NCBI GenBank assembly: GCA_016296505.1
Contig: JAEDJD010000004.1
Location: 62,001 to 126,000, forward strand
Source: Oscillospiraceae bacterium
GTDB taxonomy: Bacteria; Bacillota; Clostridia; Oscillospirales; Ruminococcaceae
Reading direction: 5' to 3'
Length of the DNA stretch: 64,000 nt
Notes under the pieces: model-generated
What the model saw: only the letters and a program-made list of their open reading frames with translations
The model's database searches: none
What the model was told of the DNA's origin: nothing
Position numbers and translations under genes: made by a program
Shown: positions 50,811 through 60,375 of the stretch, piece by piece
Position numbering within the stretch: position 1 is the stretch's first letter
Layout of the letters: every line of letters starts with the position of its first letter

Positions 50811-51910
50811 CGACCTTGACCGAACTTTTTTTTCTGGATTATCTGCAAAACTATCAGCCGTTCAAGAACTATTGGAATTATGAGGACGGCTGCGTTTTGC
50901 TCGGCTGCATCCGGATGTATCAGGCAACCGGAAATTCAGCCTTTGCCCAATTTGTGCTGGATTATCTTTCAGAACGAATCCGCATGGACGGCAGAATTCC
51001 TACATATCCGGTGCAGCAATATGCACTCGACAGCTTTCATTGCAGCAAGGCGCTGTTTTTTGCTGCCGATCTGACCGGAGAACCACGCTATGAACGTGCC
51101 ATACATTGGCAGGCAGAGCAGATTTTTCAGCATCCGCGCACAAAAAGCGGCATGATCTGGCATAAGGCGATTTATCCGCAGCAGGTCTGGATCGACGGCG
51201 TTTATATGGCTGCGCCGTTTTTCGCAGAATACGCAAGCCGTACCGGTCAGAACGACGTTTTCCGTGAGATCGGGCATTGGTTTGCATTTCTGCGTAAGCG
51301 ACTGCGTGACGCGAAAACCGGACTCTATTATCATGCGCTGGATGAGGCGAAAATTCAGCCGTGGGCAGATCCTGAAACCGGTCTTTCCGCATCGTTCTGG
51401 CTGCGCGGCGAAGGATGGTTTCTCATGGCGCTGACCGATACGCTTGCGCTGCTGCCGAAATCGGAAGCGAAACTGCGTCGTATGCTTGCCGATATATTGC
51501 GAGAAGCCTCAGAATCTCTGATGCGCTATCGCAGCGGCAACGGTTTGTTCTGTCAGGTGATTGATCAACCTGAACTGACCGGAAATTATACGGAAACCTC
51601 CGGCAGCCTGATGGCCGCATACGCATTTATGCGCGGCGCAGAACTGCACGCTCTGCCGGACGAAATGTTTGATTGCGGCGCGGAAATTCTACACAATATC
51701 GTGCAAAATAAGCTCTGTCAAGCCGCAGGCGGCGTCCTGCTGACCGATATCTGCGGCGCGGCAGGACTGGGCGGTGCGGTCTGTCGGGACGGCAGTTCTG
51801 CTTATTATCTTTCTGAACGCATAACCGAAAACGATCCCAAGGGAGTCGGTGCACTCATGTCTGCACAGGCAATCCTGCTGACAAGCCGTACCGTCCCTCG
51901 TCATACATAA
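50807..51910 (+). CDS. GH105 unsaturated rhamnogalacturonyl hydrolase (YteR/YesR-like)
   Basis: A 367-residue intracellular (alpha/alpha)6-barrel hydrolase with no signal peptide. It removes the unsaturated galacturonyl residue from rhamnogalacturonan oligosaccharides made by lyases. Motifs: WNYEDGCVLLG near the N-terminus, MIWHKAIYPQQVWIDGVYMAAPFFAEYA with the catalytic Asp, FWLRGEGWFLMAL and YTETSGSLMAAYAFMRG. It overlaps the binding-protein stop (ATGA) and is followed by two permeases, so it acts on imported disaccharide. Confidence 0.9.
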   Translation: MTTLTELFFLDYLQNYQPFKNYWNYEDGCVLLGCIRMYQATGNSAFAQFVLDYLSERIRMDGRIPTYPVQQYALDSFHCSKALFFAADLTGEPRYERAIHWQAEQIFQHPRTKSGMIWHKAIYPQQVWIDGVYMAAPFFAEYASRTGQNDVFREIGHWFAFLRKRLRDAKTGLYYHALDEAKIQPWADPETGLSASFWLRGEGWFLMALTDTLALLPKSEAKLRRMLADILREASESLMRYRSGNGLFCQVIDQPELTGNYTETSGSLMAAYAFMRGAELHALPDEMFDCGAEILHNIVQNKLCQAAGGVLLTDICGAAGLGGAVCRDGSSAYYLSERITENDPKGVGALMSAQAILLTSRTVPRHT

Positions 51911-51943
51911 TATACGCGGTATGTTCCGCCGGAGTGTGATGCG

Positions 51944-52849
51944 ATGAAGCGATCATCCAAAAACAATAATTTCTTCAGGCGGAATCAGCATATGCTGTAT
52001 ATCCTGCCTTGGGCGCTTGGGTTCCTGATATTCCAAGCGATTCCGATGCTGTGGTCGCTGCTCTGCGGCTTTACGGATTTTCATTTATTCCGAGGCGTCA
52101 ATCGCGTCGGTCTGACGAATTATATACAGATTTTTCATGATTCTGAAGTGCTGCACGCAATCGGTCTGACCTTGCGATATGCCAGTATCAGCGTCCTGCT
52201 CCGGCTCGGCGCCGCCATGCTCGCAGCATTGCTTCTCTGCCGGACATTACGCGGCATAAGACTCTACCGCACGCTCTATTATCTCCCCTCGATTCTCGGT
52301 GGCTCCACTGCGGCTGCCGTCCTCTGGAAAGCCATGTTCCGCGATCACGGCATTGTCAATTCGCTTCTGAACGCGGCGCGGCTGCCGACGGTCTCATGGC
52401 TTTCGGATTCTCATGCCGCGCTGTGGGTCATTATCCTGCTCCGCGTCTGGGAATTCGGTGCGCCGATGCTGATGTTTCTGGCAGCGCTCCAAGGGATTCC
52501 GGAGGATCTGTCCGACGCGGCAAAGCTTGATGGCGCAGGAGCGATACGCTGCTTTTTTCATGTCCGACTACCAATGATTTCCTCGATTGTTTTTTATCAC
52601 CTGATGCTCGGATTCTGTACCGCGCTTCAGGAATTCAGCGCGCCGTTCATCATCACAAACGGCGGTCCACGCGGTTCGACCACGCTTTTTTCGCTGCTTC
52701 TTTACCGCAGCGCGTTTACGGAAAATGAAATGGGCTATGCCAGTGCGCTTGCATGGGTGTTATTTCTGCTCTCCGCAGGCTGCAGCGTTATTTTTATGCT
52801 GCTGCGCCGCAGACTGGTTTACGATCCGGATGAGGAGGGCGCAATATGA
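51944..52849 (+). CDS. Sugar ABC transporter permease 1
   Basis: A 301-residue membrane permease of the MalF/UgpA class with six hydrophobic helices. The ATPase-docking EAA loop is EDLSDAAKLDGAGAIRCFFHVRLPMI. GGAGTG lies before the ATG. It pairs with the next permease and overlaps it by four bases. Confidence 0.93.
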   Translation: MKRSSKNNNFFRRNQHMLYILPWALGFLIFQAIPMLWSLLCGFTDFHLFRGVNRVGLTNYIQIFHDSEVLHAIGLTLRYASISVLLRLGAAMLAALLLCRTLRGIRLYRTLYYLPSILGGSTAAAVLWKAMFRDHGIVNSLLNAARLPTVSWLSDSHAALWVIILLRVWEFGAPMLMFLAALQGIPEDLSDAAKLDGAGAIRCFFHVRLPMISSIVFYHLMLGFCTALQEFSAPFIITNGGPRGSTTLFSLLLYRSAFTENEMGYASALAWVLFLLSAGCSVIFMLLRRRLVYDPDEEGAI

Positions 52850-53688
52850 ATAAGCCTGCAAGAGCCTCGATGCTGCGGCATATTGTCCTGATACTCGGCG
52901 CAATCATCATGATCTATCCTCTGCTTTGGCTGATCTCCGCAACATTCCGGAGCAACTCGGAAATATTCTCGTCCACCAGCATTCTGCCGCTGCGTCCCGT
53001 CCTTGACGGCTGGCGGCGCGCATTCACATACTATGGCGGACAAATCAGCTTATACAAAGCCCTGCGGAACACGTATCTTATCGCAATCCCGAAAGTTCTG
53101 CTGACGCTGATTTCCGTCACGCTGACCGCATACGGCTTTGCACGATTTTCATTCAAAGGCAAAAAAATACTGACGGCACTGCTGTTTGCTACGCTGTTTC
53201 TTCCGCGAACGGTGCTCTATGTTCCGCAGTTTTTATTATTTCACAAGCTCGGCTGGATTGACTCGCCATTGTATTTGCCGTTGATTGCGCCTGCCGCGCT
53301 TGCGGAAGATACTGTTCTGATTGTCACATTGATCCAGTTTTTCCGCAATATTCCGCGCAGCTACGATGAGGCGGCTCAGCTTGACGGATGCAATTCGCTG
53401 CAAACGCTCATCCATATCCTGATACCGCTGCTGCGACCTGTTCTGATTTCAGTCGGCGTCTTGCAGCTTTTCTGGACGGTCAATGATTATATGGGACCGC
53501 TGCTCTATGTCAAAACGCCGGCACGCTATCCGATTTCGGTTTATATCAAGCTCTCGATGGACGCAGACAGCGGGTTTGCATGGAATCGGGTGCTGGCGGT
53601 CTGCTGCATCGCCATGCTGCCGCAAATTCTGGTATATTTCCTCGCACAGCGATTTATGACGCCCGAAACAGGCGGTATCAAAGAATAA
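52846..53688 (+). CDS. Sugar ABC transporter permease 2
   Basis: A 280-residue permease of the MalG class with six helices and the EAA loop SYDEAAQLDGCNSLQTLIHILIPLL. It ends the operon. No ATPase gene is present, so the transporter should use a shared ATPase (MsmX/UgpC-like) encoded elsewhere. Confidence 0.93.
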   Translation: MNKPARASMLRHIVLILGAIIMIYPLLWLISATFRSNSEIFSSTSILPLRPVLDGWRRAFTYYGGQISLYKALRNTYLIAIPKVLLTLISVTLTAYGFARFSFKGKKILTALLFATLFLPRTVLYVPQFLLFHKLGWIDSPLYLPLIAPAALAEDTVLIVTLIQFFRNIPRSYDEAAQLDGCNSLQTLIHILIPLLRPVLISVGVLQLFWTVNDYMGPLLYVKTPARYPISVYIKLSMDADSGFAWNRVLAVCCIAMLPQILVYFLAQRFMTPETGGIKE

Positions 53689-53728
53689 AACAGCCGTGAT
53701 ACGGAAGATCATCCGCGTCACGGCTGTT
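53689..53728 (-). terminator. Terminator for the LRR-dockerin gene
   Basis: An 11 bp stem, AACAGCCGTGA / TCACGGCTGTT. On the minus strand it is followed by TTTATT, the direction of the LRR gene; on the plus strand the T-tract is poor, so it serves the convergent ABC operon only weakly. Confidence 0.75.
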
Positions 53729-53778
53729 ATGCTTCATTTGATAAAGCGATACGTATTCTGCTTACGGCGTATTTGTTA

Positions 53779-55851
53779 TCAAACGAAAATCTTGTCCCAA
53801 TCCGGCGTTAAGCCGACAAATCTCTGCGTATAATATTTCAGAATATACACCGCGTCCTCCAGCACGGTTTCTCCGTTTCCATCTACGTCCAGAACTGTGC
53901 GCTGCACCTCAGAAAGCCCGTCGTTGACAGAGCCGGTCAGCCGCACAACATAGGATTGCAGCGCAAGCTCCGCGTCAATTACATCCACTTCGCAGCTGCC
54001 ATCGCCGTCGCCGCGCAGATACAGCGGAATCTGTACCGAAATACTGTTCTGCTGCATATATTCCTGCACCGCAGTGTCACTTCCCTGATAACGGAATCTG
54101 ACTGTGCCGCTGCCGTATGGCTCGGATGACGGCATACCAGTCATATCCGGTACGCAGTCCGCAGTCACGTCCAGCCACGATACCATACCTTGATCTGTGA
54201 CATTCGCAGAGATTGCAAAATCCTGCATGGAAATGCCTGATTCATCCGTCAGCCAGACGGTTCGCTTGGGTGTAACGTCGATAAAATTACACTTGCGTTT
54301 TTTAGGCTGCTCGATTTTCTGGAATACTACCGAAACATTCTGATGGGAGCGAATATCGCTCAAAAGGATTTCGTTGGCGCTGTTCGGATGCATTTCACTG
54401 CCGTTGACAAACACGGACGCAAGCTTCCAATCCGGATTCGCGGTGATTTTCAGCGTTATACTGCCGCCCTCTGCGACCTTGATCTCGTTGGAAGGCGTCA
54501 CCGAGCCTCCTTCGCTGACGGATACAGATACCGAATAGCCAACAAGCGCTGCAACCGAACCTGTCCGCTTTTTGCCGCAGTTTGCACAAACGCTCTCCTG
54601 TTCACCTGCCGCGTCGACGGTCGGCTGCTTTGTCACGATCCATTCGCCCCAATGATGTCCGGTCGCCGGAATTGTCTTGGTTTCTTTCTTGCCGCAATTC
54701 GCGCAGCTTCTGGCGCTTACGCCATCTGTTTCACAGCTTGCCGCGGATTCTGTTTTCCAGTCGCTCCAGCTATGCTCGGTCGCCGGAATCGTCTTGGTTT
54801 CTTTCTTGCCGCAATTTGCGCAGCTTCTGGCGCTTACGCCATCTGTTCCACAGCCTGCTGCGGATTCTGTTTTCCAGTCGCTCCAGCTATGCCCGGTCGC
54901 CGGAATCGTTTGCAATTCGCTTTGCTGACAGCCGGAGCAGGTACGGATTTTCTCGCCCGCAGTCTCACAGCCAGCCGCCTTCTTGACAGACCAATCAGAC
55001 CAGCTATGCGTATGCGCCGATGAACCCGGCGTTCTGAACGGAAAACCGCCTGCGTTCGCATACTGCTGTGCAGTGCCGCCCTCCTTACCGATGATGGTCA
55101 CATATATCGGCGTTCCGGTATAATAATAGTTCAGCGAATTGCCTGAGCGCGAAACGGCCGAATATACAAGACTAAAGGCGTTCGCACCGATCGAGGTCAC
55201 AGTATCCGGTATTTCGACCTCGGAAAAGCAGCTGTACCGGAATGCCTCCTTGCCGATCGTCTTGACATTTTTTCCAAGTTTCAACGTCTTGACATTATTG
55301 CCCTTGAAGGCTTCATCCCCGATCGTAGTCACGGAATCCGGTAAGGTCAGCGAATACAAGCCCACGCACGAAAAGAACGCCTGCGAACCAATTTCCGTAA
55401 CGGTTGACGGCAGATTCAGCGCTTTCAGCGAGACGCAATTCGTAAATGCGTTTTTACTGATCGTCTGCAAACCATCCGCAAACTGAATGCTGCTCAGCGC
55501 AGAGCAGTTAGAACAGAATGACGAGGGAATCGTCGTGAGCGATTTTCCGAATACGATAGACTTCAGGCTCTTATTATTGACAAACATACTGGAGGTCAGC
55601 GACGTGATTCCGTCACCGATCACAACAGACGTCACCTCATTGGAGTACGCGCCCCAGCCAACAAGCGTCACTGCACCGGAACCGCTGATCGTCAAGACAC
55701 CGTTGTTCAGTTCCCATTTCGTGGAGCTGCCGCAGGTTCCCTCAATCGCAGATACCGGCAGCGACATCGGAAAACCAATGCCTGTCACCAGTATCAAGCT
55801 CAAAAACAGATGCAGCAATCTGCTTCCAATTCCCGATTTCCGTTTTCTCAC
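53779..55851 (-). CDS. Secreted BspA-type LRR protein with CxxC repeats and dockerin-like end
   Basis: A 690-residue extracellular protein. The signal peptide (LLHLFLSLILVTGIGFPMSLPVSA) is followed by leucine-rich repeats of the BspA/LRR_5 type (ITSLTSSMFVNNKSLKSIVFGKSL, TEIGSQAFFSCVGLYSLTLPDSVTTIGDEAF) to about residue 240. Then come four units with HSWSDW and paired CxxC (CSGC, CANC, CANC, CANC), a beta domain (GYSVSVSVSEGGSVTPSNEI), a cohesin-like or beta-sandwich region and a C-terminal dockerin-like module (GDGDGSCEVDVIDAELALQSYVV and DVDGNGETVLEDAVYILKYY). It likely acts as an adhesin or cellulosome-associated binding protein. It has its own promoter and terminator. Confidence 0.88.
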   Translation of the reverse strand: MRKRKSGIGSRLLHLFLSLILVTGIGFPMSLPVSAIEGTCGSSTKWELNNGVLTISGSGAVTLVGWGAYSNEVTSVVIGDGITSLTSSMFVNNKSLKSIVFGKSLTTIPSSFCSNCSALSSIQFADGLQTISKNAFTNCVSLKALNLPSTVTEIGSQAFFSCVGLYSLTLPDSVTTIGDEAFKGNNVKTLKLGKNVKTIGKEAFRYSCFSEVEIPDTVTSIGANAFSLVYSAVSRSGNSLNYYYTGTPIYVTIIGKEGGTAQQYANAGGFPFRTPGSSAHTHSWSDWSVKKAAGCETAGEKIRTCSGCQQSELQTIPATGHSWSDWKTESAAGCGTDGVSARSCANCGKKETKTIPATEHSWSDWKTESAASCETDGVSARSCANCGKKETKTIPATGHHWGEWIVTKQPTVDAAGEQESVCANCGKKRTGSVAALVGYSVSVSVSEGGSVTPSNEIKVAEGGSITLKITANPDWKLASVFVNGSEMHPNSANEILLSDIRSHQNVSVVFQKIEQPKKRKCNFIDVTPKRTVWLTDESGISMQDFAISANVTDQGMVSWLDVTADCVPDMTGMPSSEPYGSGTVRFRYQGSDTAVQEYMQQNSISVQIPLYLRGDGDGSCEVDVIDAELALQSYVVRLTGSVNDGLSEVQRTVLDVDGNGETVLEDAVYILKYYTQRFVGLTPDWDKIFV
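54668..54901 (-). repeat. Tandem 117 bp repeat inside the LRR-dockerin gene
   Basis: Two adjacent copies of 117 bp (54668-54784 and 54785-54901) differ at about six positions. Each encodes a 39-residue HSWSDW...CANC unit. The high identity suggests recent duplication, and copy number may vary between strains. Confidence 0.9.
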
Positions 55852-55894
55852 AAAATCATCCCCCTATCCAAATCAATGCGTTGCATTTGACAAT

Positions 55895-55923
55895 ATTATA
55901 CCATTTTACCGGAACAATGTCAA
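55895..55923 (-). promoter_or_regulatory. Promoter of the LRR-dockerin gene
   Basis: On the minus strand TTGACA (55918-55923) and TATAAT (55895-55900) are 17 bases apart, about 45 bases before the ATG at 55851. Confidence 0.88.
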
Positions 55924-56092
55924 TATTTCTCTCGATAATTGTCAAATATTCACATTTCCTTTTACTTGTTTTGTGAGCAATGCCGAATACTCGTACATTT
56001 TCAGCCCATACAGAATCACGCTGCAATACAAGCCCGTCACAGCCTTCAATGATTTGTTTTCCGTCCACAGAAGCTTTTTCAAGTATCTCCCA

Positions 56093-56121
56093 TTGCATTT
56101 TTATTCTTTTTATGTTATAAT
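56093..56121 (+). promoter_or_regulatory. Promoter of the activase/dehydratase operon
   Basis: TTGCAT (56093-56098), 17 bases, TATAAT (56116-56121), about 45 bases before the ATG at 56169. Between it and the LRR-gene promoter the 317 bp gap contains no gene I trust. Confidence 0.78.
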
Positions 56122-56168
56122 AAATATGAATGTAAAATCATAAGAACAGAAAGGCGAGCTTTTGATCT

Positions 56169-59102
56169 ATGAAAAAACTCGGACTGGATATCGGCTCCAC
56201 AACCATCAAATGCGTCGTGCTGGGCGAACAAAATGAGATCATTTTTTCTTCCTATGAGCGGCATCTCTCGCGCATTGTCGAAATGACAGCTTCCTATTTG
56301 CGCCGCATCGCCGAGCAGACCGGCGAAACCAATATGCACATCGCAATTTCCGGTTCTGCCGGCATGGGACTTGCCGAGGCGCTTGGCATTCCATTCGCTC
56401 AGGAAGTCTATTCCACTCGCGCTGCCGTCAGCCGCCTCAATCCCGATACGGACGTGGTCGTGGAGCTGGGCGGCGAGGACGCAAAAATCCTCTTTCTCAC
56501 CGGCGGTTTTGAAGCGCGTATGAACGGAAGCTGCGCCGGCGGCACGGGCGCTTTTATTGATCAGATGGCTACGCTGATCGGCGTCTCCCCCGACGAGCTG
56601 AATCGTCTTGCTGGTCATGCCGACAAAATCTATACCATTGCCTCGCGCTGCGGCGTATTTGCAAAATCGGATATACAGCCGCTGCTCAATCAGGGCGCAG
56701 GCTTCCCGAATATTTCGGCAAGTATCCTGAAAGCCGTCGTCAACCAGACCGTCGGCGGACTTGCGCAGGGCAGAGAAATTGCCGGCAATATTCTCTATCT
56801 CGGCGGACCGCTGACCTACCTCGACAACCTGCGCAAGAGCTTCGACGAAGCGCTGCATTTGACCGGAAAATGCCCTGAAAATGCACTCTATTATGTCGCA
56901 TACGGCGCGGCGCTGCAATGCGATTTCAATTCTTTTTCCCTGACGGCGCTTGCAGAACGTGCAGAGCAATATTCTGCCAAAGGCAGCTATATCACGACGC
57001 AGCCGCTGTTCTCCTCGCAGGAACAATATGACGCATTCTGCAAACGGCATCGCGATCAGTCTGCGCATATTCAGTACATCACGCAGCCGCAGGGCGATAT
57101 GTACCTCGGCATTGACGCCGGCTCAACTACAATCAAGGCGGTCGTGACCGACGCGGACGGTAATATTCTCGATACTATGTATCAGTCGAATCACGGAAAC
57201 CCCGTTCCGGCTGTGCGGGATTATCTCACGGGGATCTATGAGAAATATCCCGAAATCCGATTTGCAGGCTCTGCCGTCACTGGATATGGCGAGGATATCA
57301 TCAAGGAAGCCTTCGGTATCGACTGCGGCGTTGTTGAGACGATCGCACACTATACCGCTGCGCAGAAATTCCGTGAAAATGTTGATTTTATCATTGATAT
57401 CGGCGGACAGGATATCAAATGCTTCCGCATCCACAATCATGCCATTGACAATATTTTCCTCAACGAGGCGTGTTCATCCGGCTGCGGCTCTTTTCTGCAA
57501 ACCTTTGCCGAAGCCATGCATTACAATATCGCGGATTTCGCAAAGCTCGGACTCTTTGCAGAGCATCCGGTCGATCTCGGTTCGCGGTGCACGGTTTTCA
57601 TGAACAGTTCCGTCAAGCAGGCGCAGAAGGATGGCGCAACCGTTGAAAACATCTCCGCCGGACTCTCCGTCAGCGTTGTCAAAAATGCGCTGTACAAGGT
57701 CATTCGCTGTGCAAACGCAGCAGAGCTTGGACAGCATATCGTCGTACAGGGCGGAACATTCCTCAATGACGCCGTATTGCGCGCCTTTGAAATGGAATTG
57801 CAGCAGGAGGTCATTCGTCCGGAGATCTCCGGCGTAATGGGCGCTTACGGCGCTGCGCTCTATGCCGTACAGCATACAAACGGTCAAAGCCGGATTCTCT
57901 CCGCAGACGCGCTCCGCAGCTTTATTCATACGGTCAAAACCGTTACCTGCAAGGGCTGCGCGAATCATTGTCAGCTTACGGTCAATTCCTTCGGCGGCGC
58001 GCATACATATATCGCCGGAAATCGCTGCGAAAAAGCGCTCGGCAACGCCTCAGCAAAAACGGCGTATAATCTCTACGAAATCAAACGGCAGCTTCTGCAA
58101 AAATACCGCAGCAATGAAATTGTTGAAAATCGTCCGACAATCGGCATTCCGCTTGCGCTCAATTTATATGAGCTGCTTCCGTTCTGGCATACGCTGCTGA
58201 CAAAGCTCGGCTTCAACGTCATCGTTTCGCCGGATTCTACCCGAAAGCTGTATCTTTCCGGTCAGCACACGATCCCCTCGGATACAATCTGTTTTCCGGC
58301 AAAGCTGCTGCATGGTCATATTGAGGCGCTGCTCGCACAAAAACCAGACGCCATTTTCTATCCCTGTATGAGTTATAATGTCGATGAGGGCGCCGGCGAT
58401 AATCACTATAATTGTCCGGTTGTCGCTTATTATCCGGAAGTCGCAAATATCAATATCAAGGCGCTCCGCAATGTCGAATATATCCATGAATTTGTCGGTA
58501 TTCATAACCGCAAGGCATTTCCTGTAAAATTCCGTGAGATGATGCTGCAGCATGGCTTTTCATCGCTTACGCAAAAGCAGATCAAAGCCGCTGCGGACGC
58601 TGCATATTCCGAATACGAAAACTATATGGCGACCATTCGCGGCAAAGCAACCGAATTCCTTGAAATTGCCCGTATGAAGCATATGCCGGTCATTGTGCTT
58701 GCCGGCAGACCGTATCACATTGATCCGGAGGTCAATCACGCACTGGATCAGCTCATCTGCGATCTCGGCGCAGTCATCGTCACCGAGGACGGCGTCAGCA
58801 GTCTGATGGAACCGTTCCGCACAACCGTCCTCAATCAATGGACGTATCATGCAAGACTGTATCTTGCGGCAAAATATGTCGCAGAGGCACTGCCAGAGGA
58901 GCAGATTCATCTGGTACAATTTGTATCATTTGGCTGCGGCGTGGACGCCGTTACCACGGACGAAGTGCGTGCAATTCTCGAATCAGCAGGAAAAATTTAT
59001 ACGCAGCTCAAAATTGACGAGGTCACTAACACAGGCGCTGCAAAAATTCGTCTGCGCAGTCTGTTTGCCGCTGCAGGACTGCATGAATCTACAAGGAAGT
59101 GA
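56169..59102 (+). CDS. 2-Hydroxyacyl-CoA dehydratase activase-like protein (BadF-BadF-DUF2229)
   Basis: A 977-residue protein with two ASKHA ATPase domains in tandem: GLDIGSTTIKCVVL (residues 4-) and LGIDAGSTTIKAVVTD (about 318-). Each has the pair of cysteines that in HgdC hold the bridging [4Fe-4S] cluster: GSCAGGTG (about 120) with SRCGVF (about 160), and EACSSGCGS (about 434) with SRCTVF (about 472). A CKGCANHC motif at about 593 begins a third region of the DUF2229 type. Activases inject an electron at low potential into 2-hydroxyacyl-CoA dehydratases. In many relatives this is one chain of about 1,400 residues including the next gene; here it is split. GAAAGG precedes the ATG. The true substrate is unknown. 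Confidence 0.88.
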   Translation: MKKLGLDIGSTTIKCVVLGEQNEIIFSSYERHLSRIVEMTASYLRRIAEQTGETNMHIAISGSAGMGLAEALGIPFAQEVYSTRAAVSRLNPDTDVVVELGGEDAKILFLTGGFEARMNGSCAGGTGAFIDQMATLIGVSPDELNRLAGHADKIYTIASRCGVFAKSDIQPLLNQGAGFPNISASILKAVVNQTVGGLAQGREIAGNILYLGGPLTYLDNLRKSFDEALHLTGKCPENALYYVAYGAALQCDFNSFSLTALAERAEQYSAKGSYITTQPLFSSQEQYDAFCKRHRDQSAHIQYITQPQGDMYLGIDAGSTTIKAVVTDADGNILDTMYQSNHGNPVPAVRDYLTGIYEKYPEIRFAGSAVTGYGEDIIKEAFGIDCGVVETIAHYTAAQKFRENVDFIIDIGGQDIKCFRIHNHAIDNIFLNEACSSGCGSFLQTFAEAMHYNIADFAKLGLFAEHPVDLGSRCTVFMNSSVKQAQKDGATVENISAGLSVSVVKNALYKVIRCANAAELGQHIVVQGGTFLNDAVLRAFEMELQQEVIRPEISGVMGAYGAALYAVQHTNGQSRILSADALRSFIHTVKTVTCKGCANHCQLTVNSFGGAHTYIAGNRCEKALGNASAKTAYNLYEIKRQLLQKYRSNEIVENRPTIGIPLALNLYELLPFWHTLLTKLGFNVIVSPDSTRKLYLSGQHTIPSDTICFPAKLLHGHIEALLAQKPDAIFYPCMSYNVDEGAGDNHYNCPVVAYYPEVANINIKALRNVEYIHEFVGIHNRKAFPVKFREMMLQHGFSSLTQKQIKAAADAAYSEYENYMATIRGKATEFLEIARMKHMPVIVLAGRPYHIDPEVNHALDQLICDLGAVIVTEDGVSSLMEPFRTTVLNQWTYHARLYLAAKYVAEALPEEQIHLVQFVSFGCGVDAVTTDEVRAILESAGKIYTQLKIDEVTNTGAAKIRLRSLFAAAGLHESTRK

Positions 59103-59106
59103 AGCT

Positions 59107-60366
59107 TTGGCAACCAATGAACTCTATCCGGAATTTACGCCGGAAATGAAAAAAACGCATACTATTTTGATTCCCAATGCGCTGCCGGTACATTTCAGCC
59201 TGATGGGCTCGGTATTCCGCGACGCAGGCTATAAAGTTGATTTTCTAGATTATTCCGGACAAAAGGTAATTGATACCGGTCTGAAATACGTCCATAACGA
59301 CGCCTGCTATCCTGCGATCGTCGTCATCGGACAGCTCATTTACGCGCTCGAATCCGGCGACTACGATCCCCACAAAATCGCCCTGATGCTCTATCAGACA
59401 GGCGGCGGCTGCCGCGCTTCCAATTATGTTCATATGCTGCGCAAGGCGCTCAAAAAGGCAGGACTTTCGTTTGTTCCGGTTGTTTCGGTCAATTTCGGCG
59501 GCATTGAGAAAAACAGCGGCTTTGACATCTCGCCGCTGATGTTCCTGAAAGGTCTGATTACGTGGCTTTACGGTGATTTTGTTATGCTGCTGCGCAATCA
59601 GGTTTTGCCTTATGAGGCGCAATCCGGCGACGCAAGCGTCATAATGGAAAAATGGCGCGTCTCCCTGACCGATCAGATTCGTCGGAATAAGGGGCTTTCC
59701 TTTCGAGCAATCAAACGGAATTTCCGCGAAATCGCCGCCGATTTTGCCGCGGTGCCCGTCCATAAGATTCCGAAGCCCAAGGTTGGCATTGTCGGGGAAT
59801 TGTACGTCAAATATGCCGATTTCGGAAACGATCATCTGCCGGATTTTCTGGTAGAACAGGGCGCCGAGGTCATGGTACCGGGCATTCTTGGATTTGCGCT
59901 CTACAGTCTCAATATCGGCAGAGAAAATTTCCGTCTTTACGGTGACCGCAAAGGCGTGACGTTCAGCCGAGCTGCCGTCCGATATGTCGAGATGCTCGAA
60001 AAAATCATGCTGAAGGTGTTGAACGATTTTCCGCAGTTTGAAAAGCCGATTCCGTTTCCAGCGCTGAAAAAGCTCGGTGAACGGACGATCAGTACCGGCG
60101 TCTGCATGGGCGAGGGCTGGCTGCTCACTGCCGAAATGGCGGAACTGATTGAAAAAGGCTACAGCAATATCGTCTGTGTACAGCCGTTCGGATGTCTGCC
60201 GAATCATATTGTCGGCAAGGGCATGATCCGCGCAATGAACGAGCAGTATAAGGACGCGAATATCTGTGCGATTGACTACGACCCCGGCGCAACGCGCGTC
60301 AATCAGCAGAATCGTATTAAGCTGATGCTCTCCATTGCGCGCGAAAATATGGCGCAGTTAACTTGA
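59107..60366 (+). CDS. 2-Hydroxyacyl-CoA dehydratase-related (DUF2229/HgdB-like) protein
   Basis: A 419-residue protein corresponding to the C-terminal part of the larger activase-type proteins. The motifs YVHNDACYPAIVVIGQL, YQTGGGCRASNYVHMLRKAL, VGELYVKYADFGND and CVQPFGCLPNHIVGKGM include the cysteines expected to hold an iron-sulfur cluster. The start is TTG at 59107, four bases after the upstream stop, with AAGGAAGTGA as ribosome-binding site, and in a different frame from the first gene. The two proteins should work together. No hgdA/hgdB-like classical dehydratase subunits are nearby. Confidence 0.85.
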   Translation: MATNELYPEFTPEMKKTHTILIPNALPVHFSLMGSVFRDAGYKVDFLDYSGQKVIDTGLKYVHNDACYPAIVVIGQLIYALESGDYDPHKIALMLYQTGGGCRASNYVHMLRKALKKAGLSFVPVVSVNFGGIEKNSGFDISPLMFLKGLITWLYGDFVMLLRNQVLPYEAQSGDASVIMEKWRVSLTDQIRRNKGLSFRAIKRNFREIAADFAAVPVHKIPKPKVGIVGELYVKYADFGNDHLPDFLVEQGAEVMVPGILGFALYSLNIGRENFRLYGDRKGVTFSRAAVRYVEMLEKIMLKVLNDFPQFEKPIPFPALKKLGERTISTGVCMGEGWLLTAEMAELIEKGYSNIVCVQPFGCLPNHIVGKGMIRAMNEQYKDANICAIDYDPGATRVNQQNRIKLMLSIARENMAQLT

Positions 60367-60375
60367 TATAAAAGA

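Noticed and set aside
55856..56098. 80-residue minus-strand frame between the LRR and activase genes
   Set aside because: It covers the LRR-gene promoter, has no ribosome-binding site and does not resemble a family.
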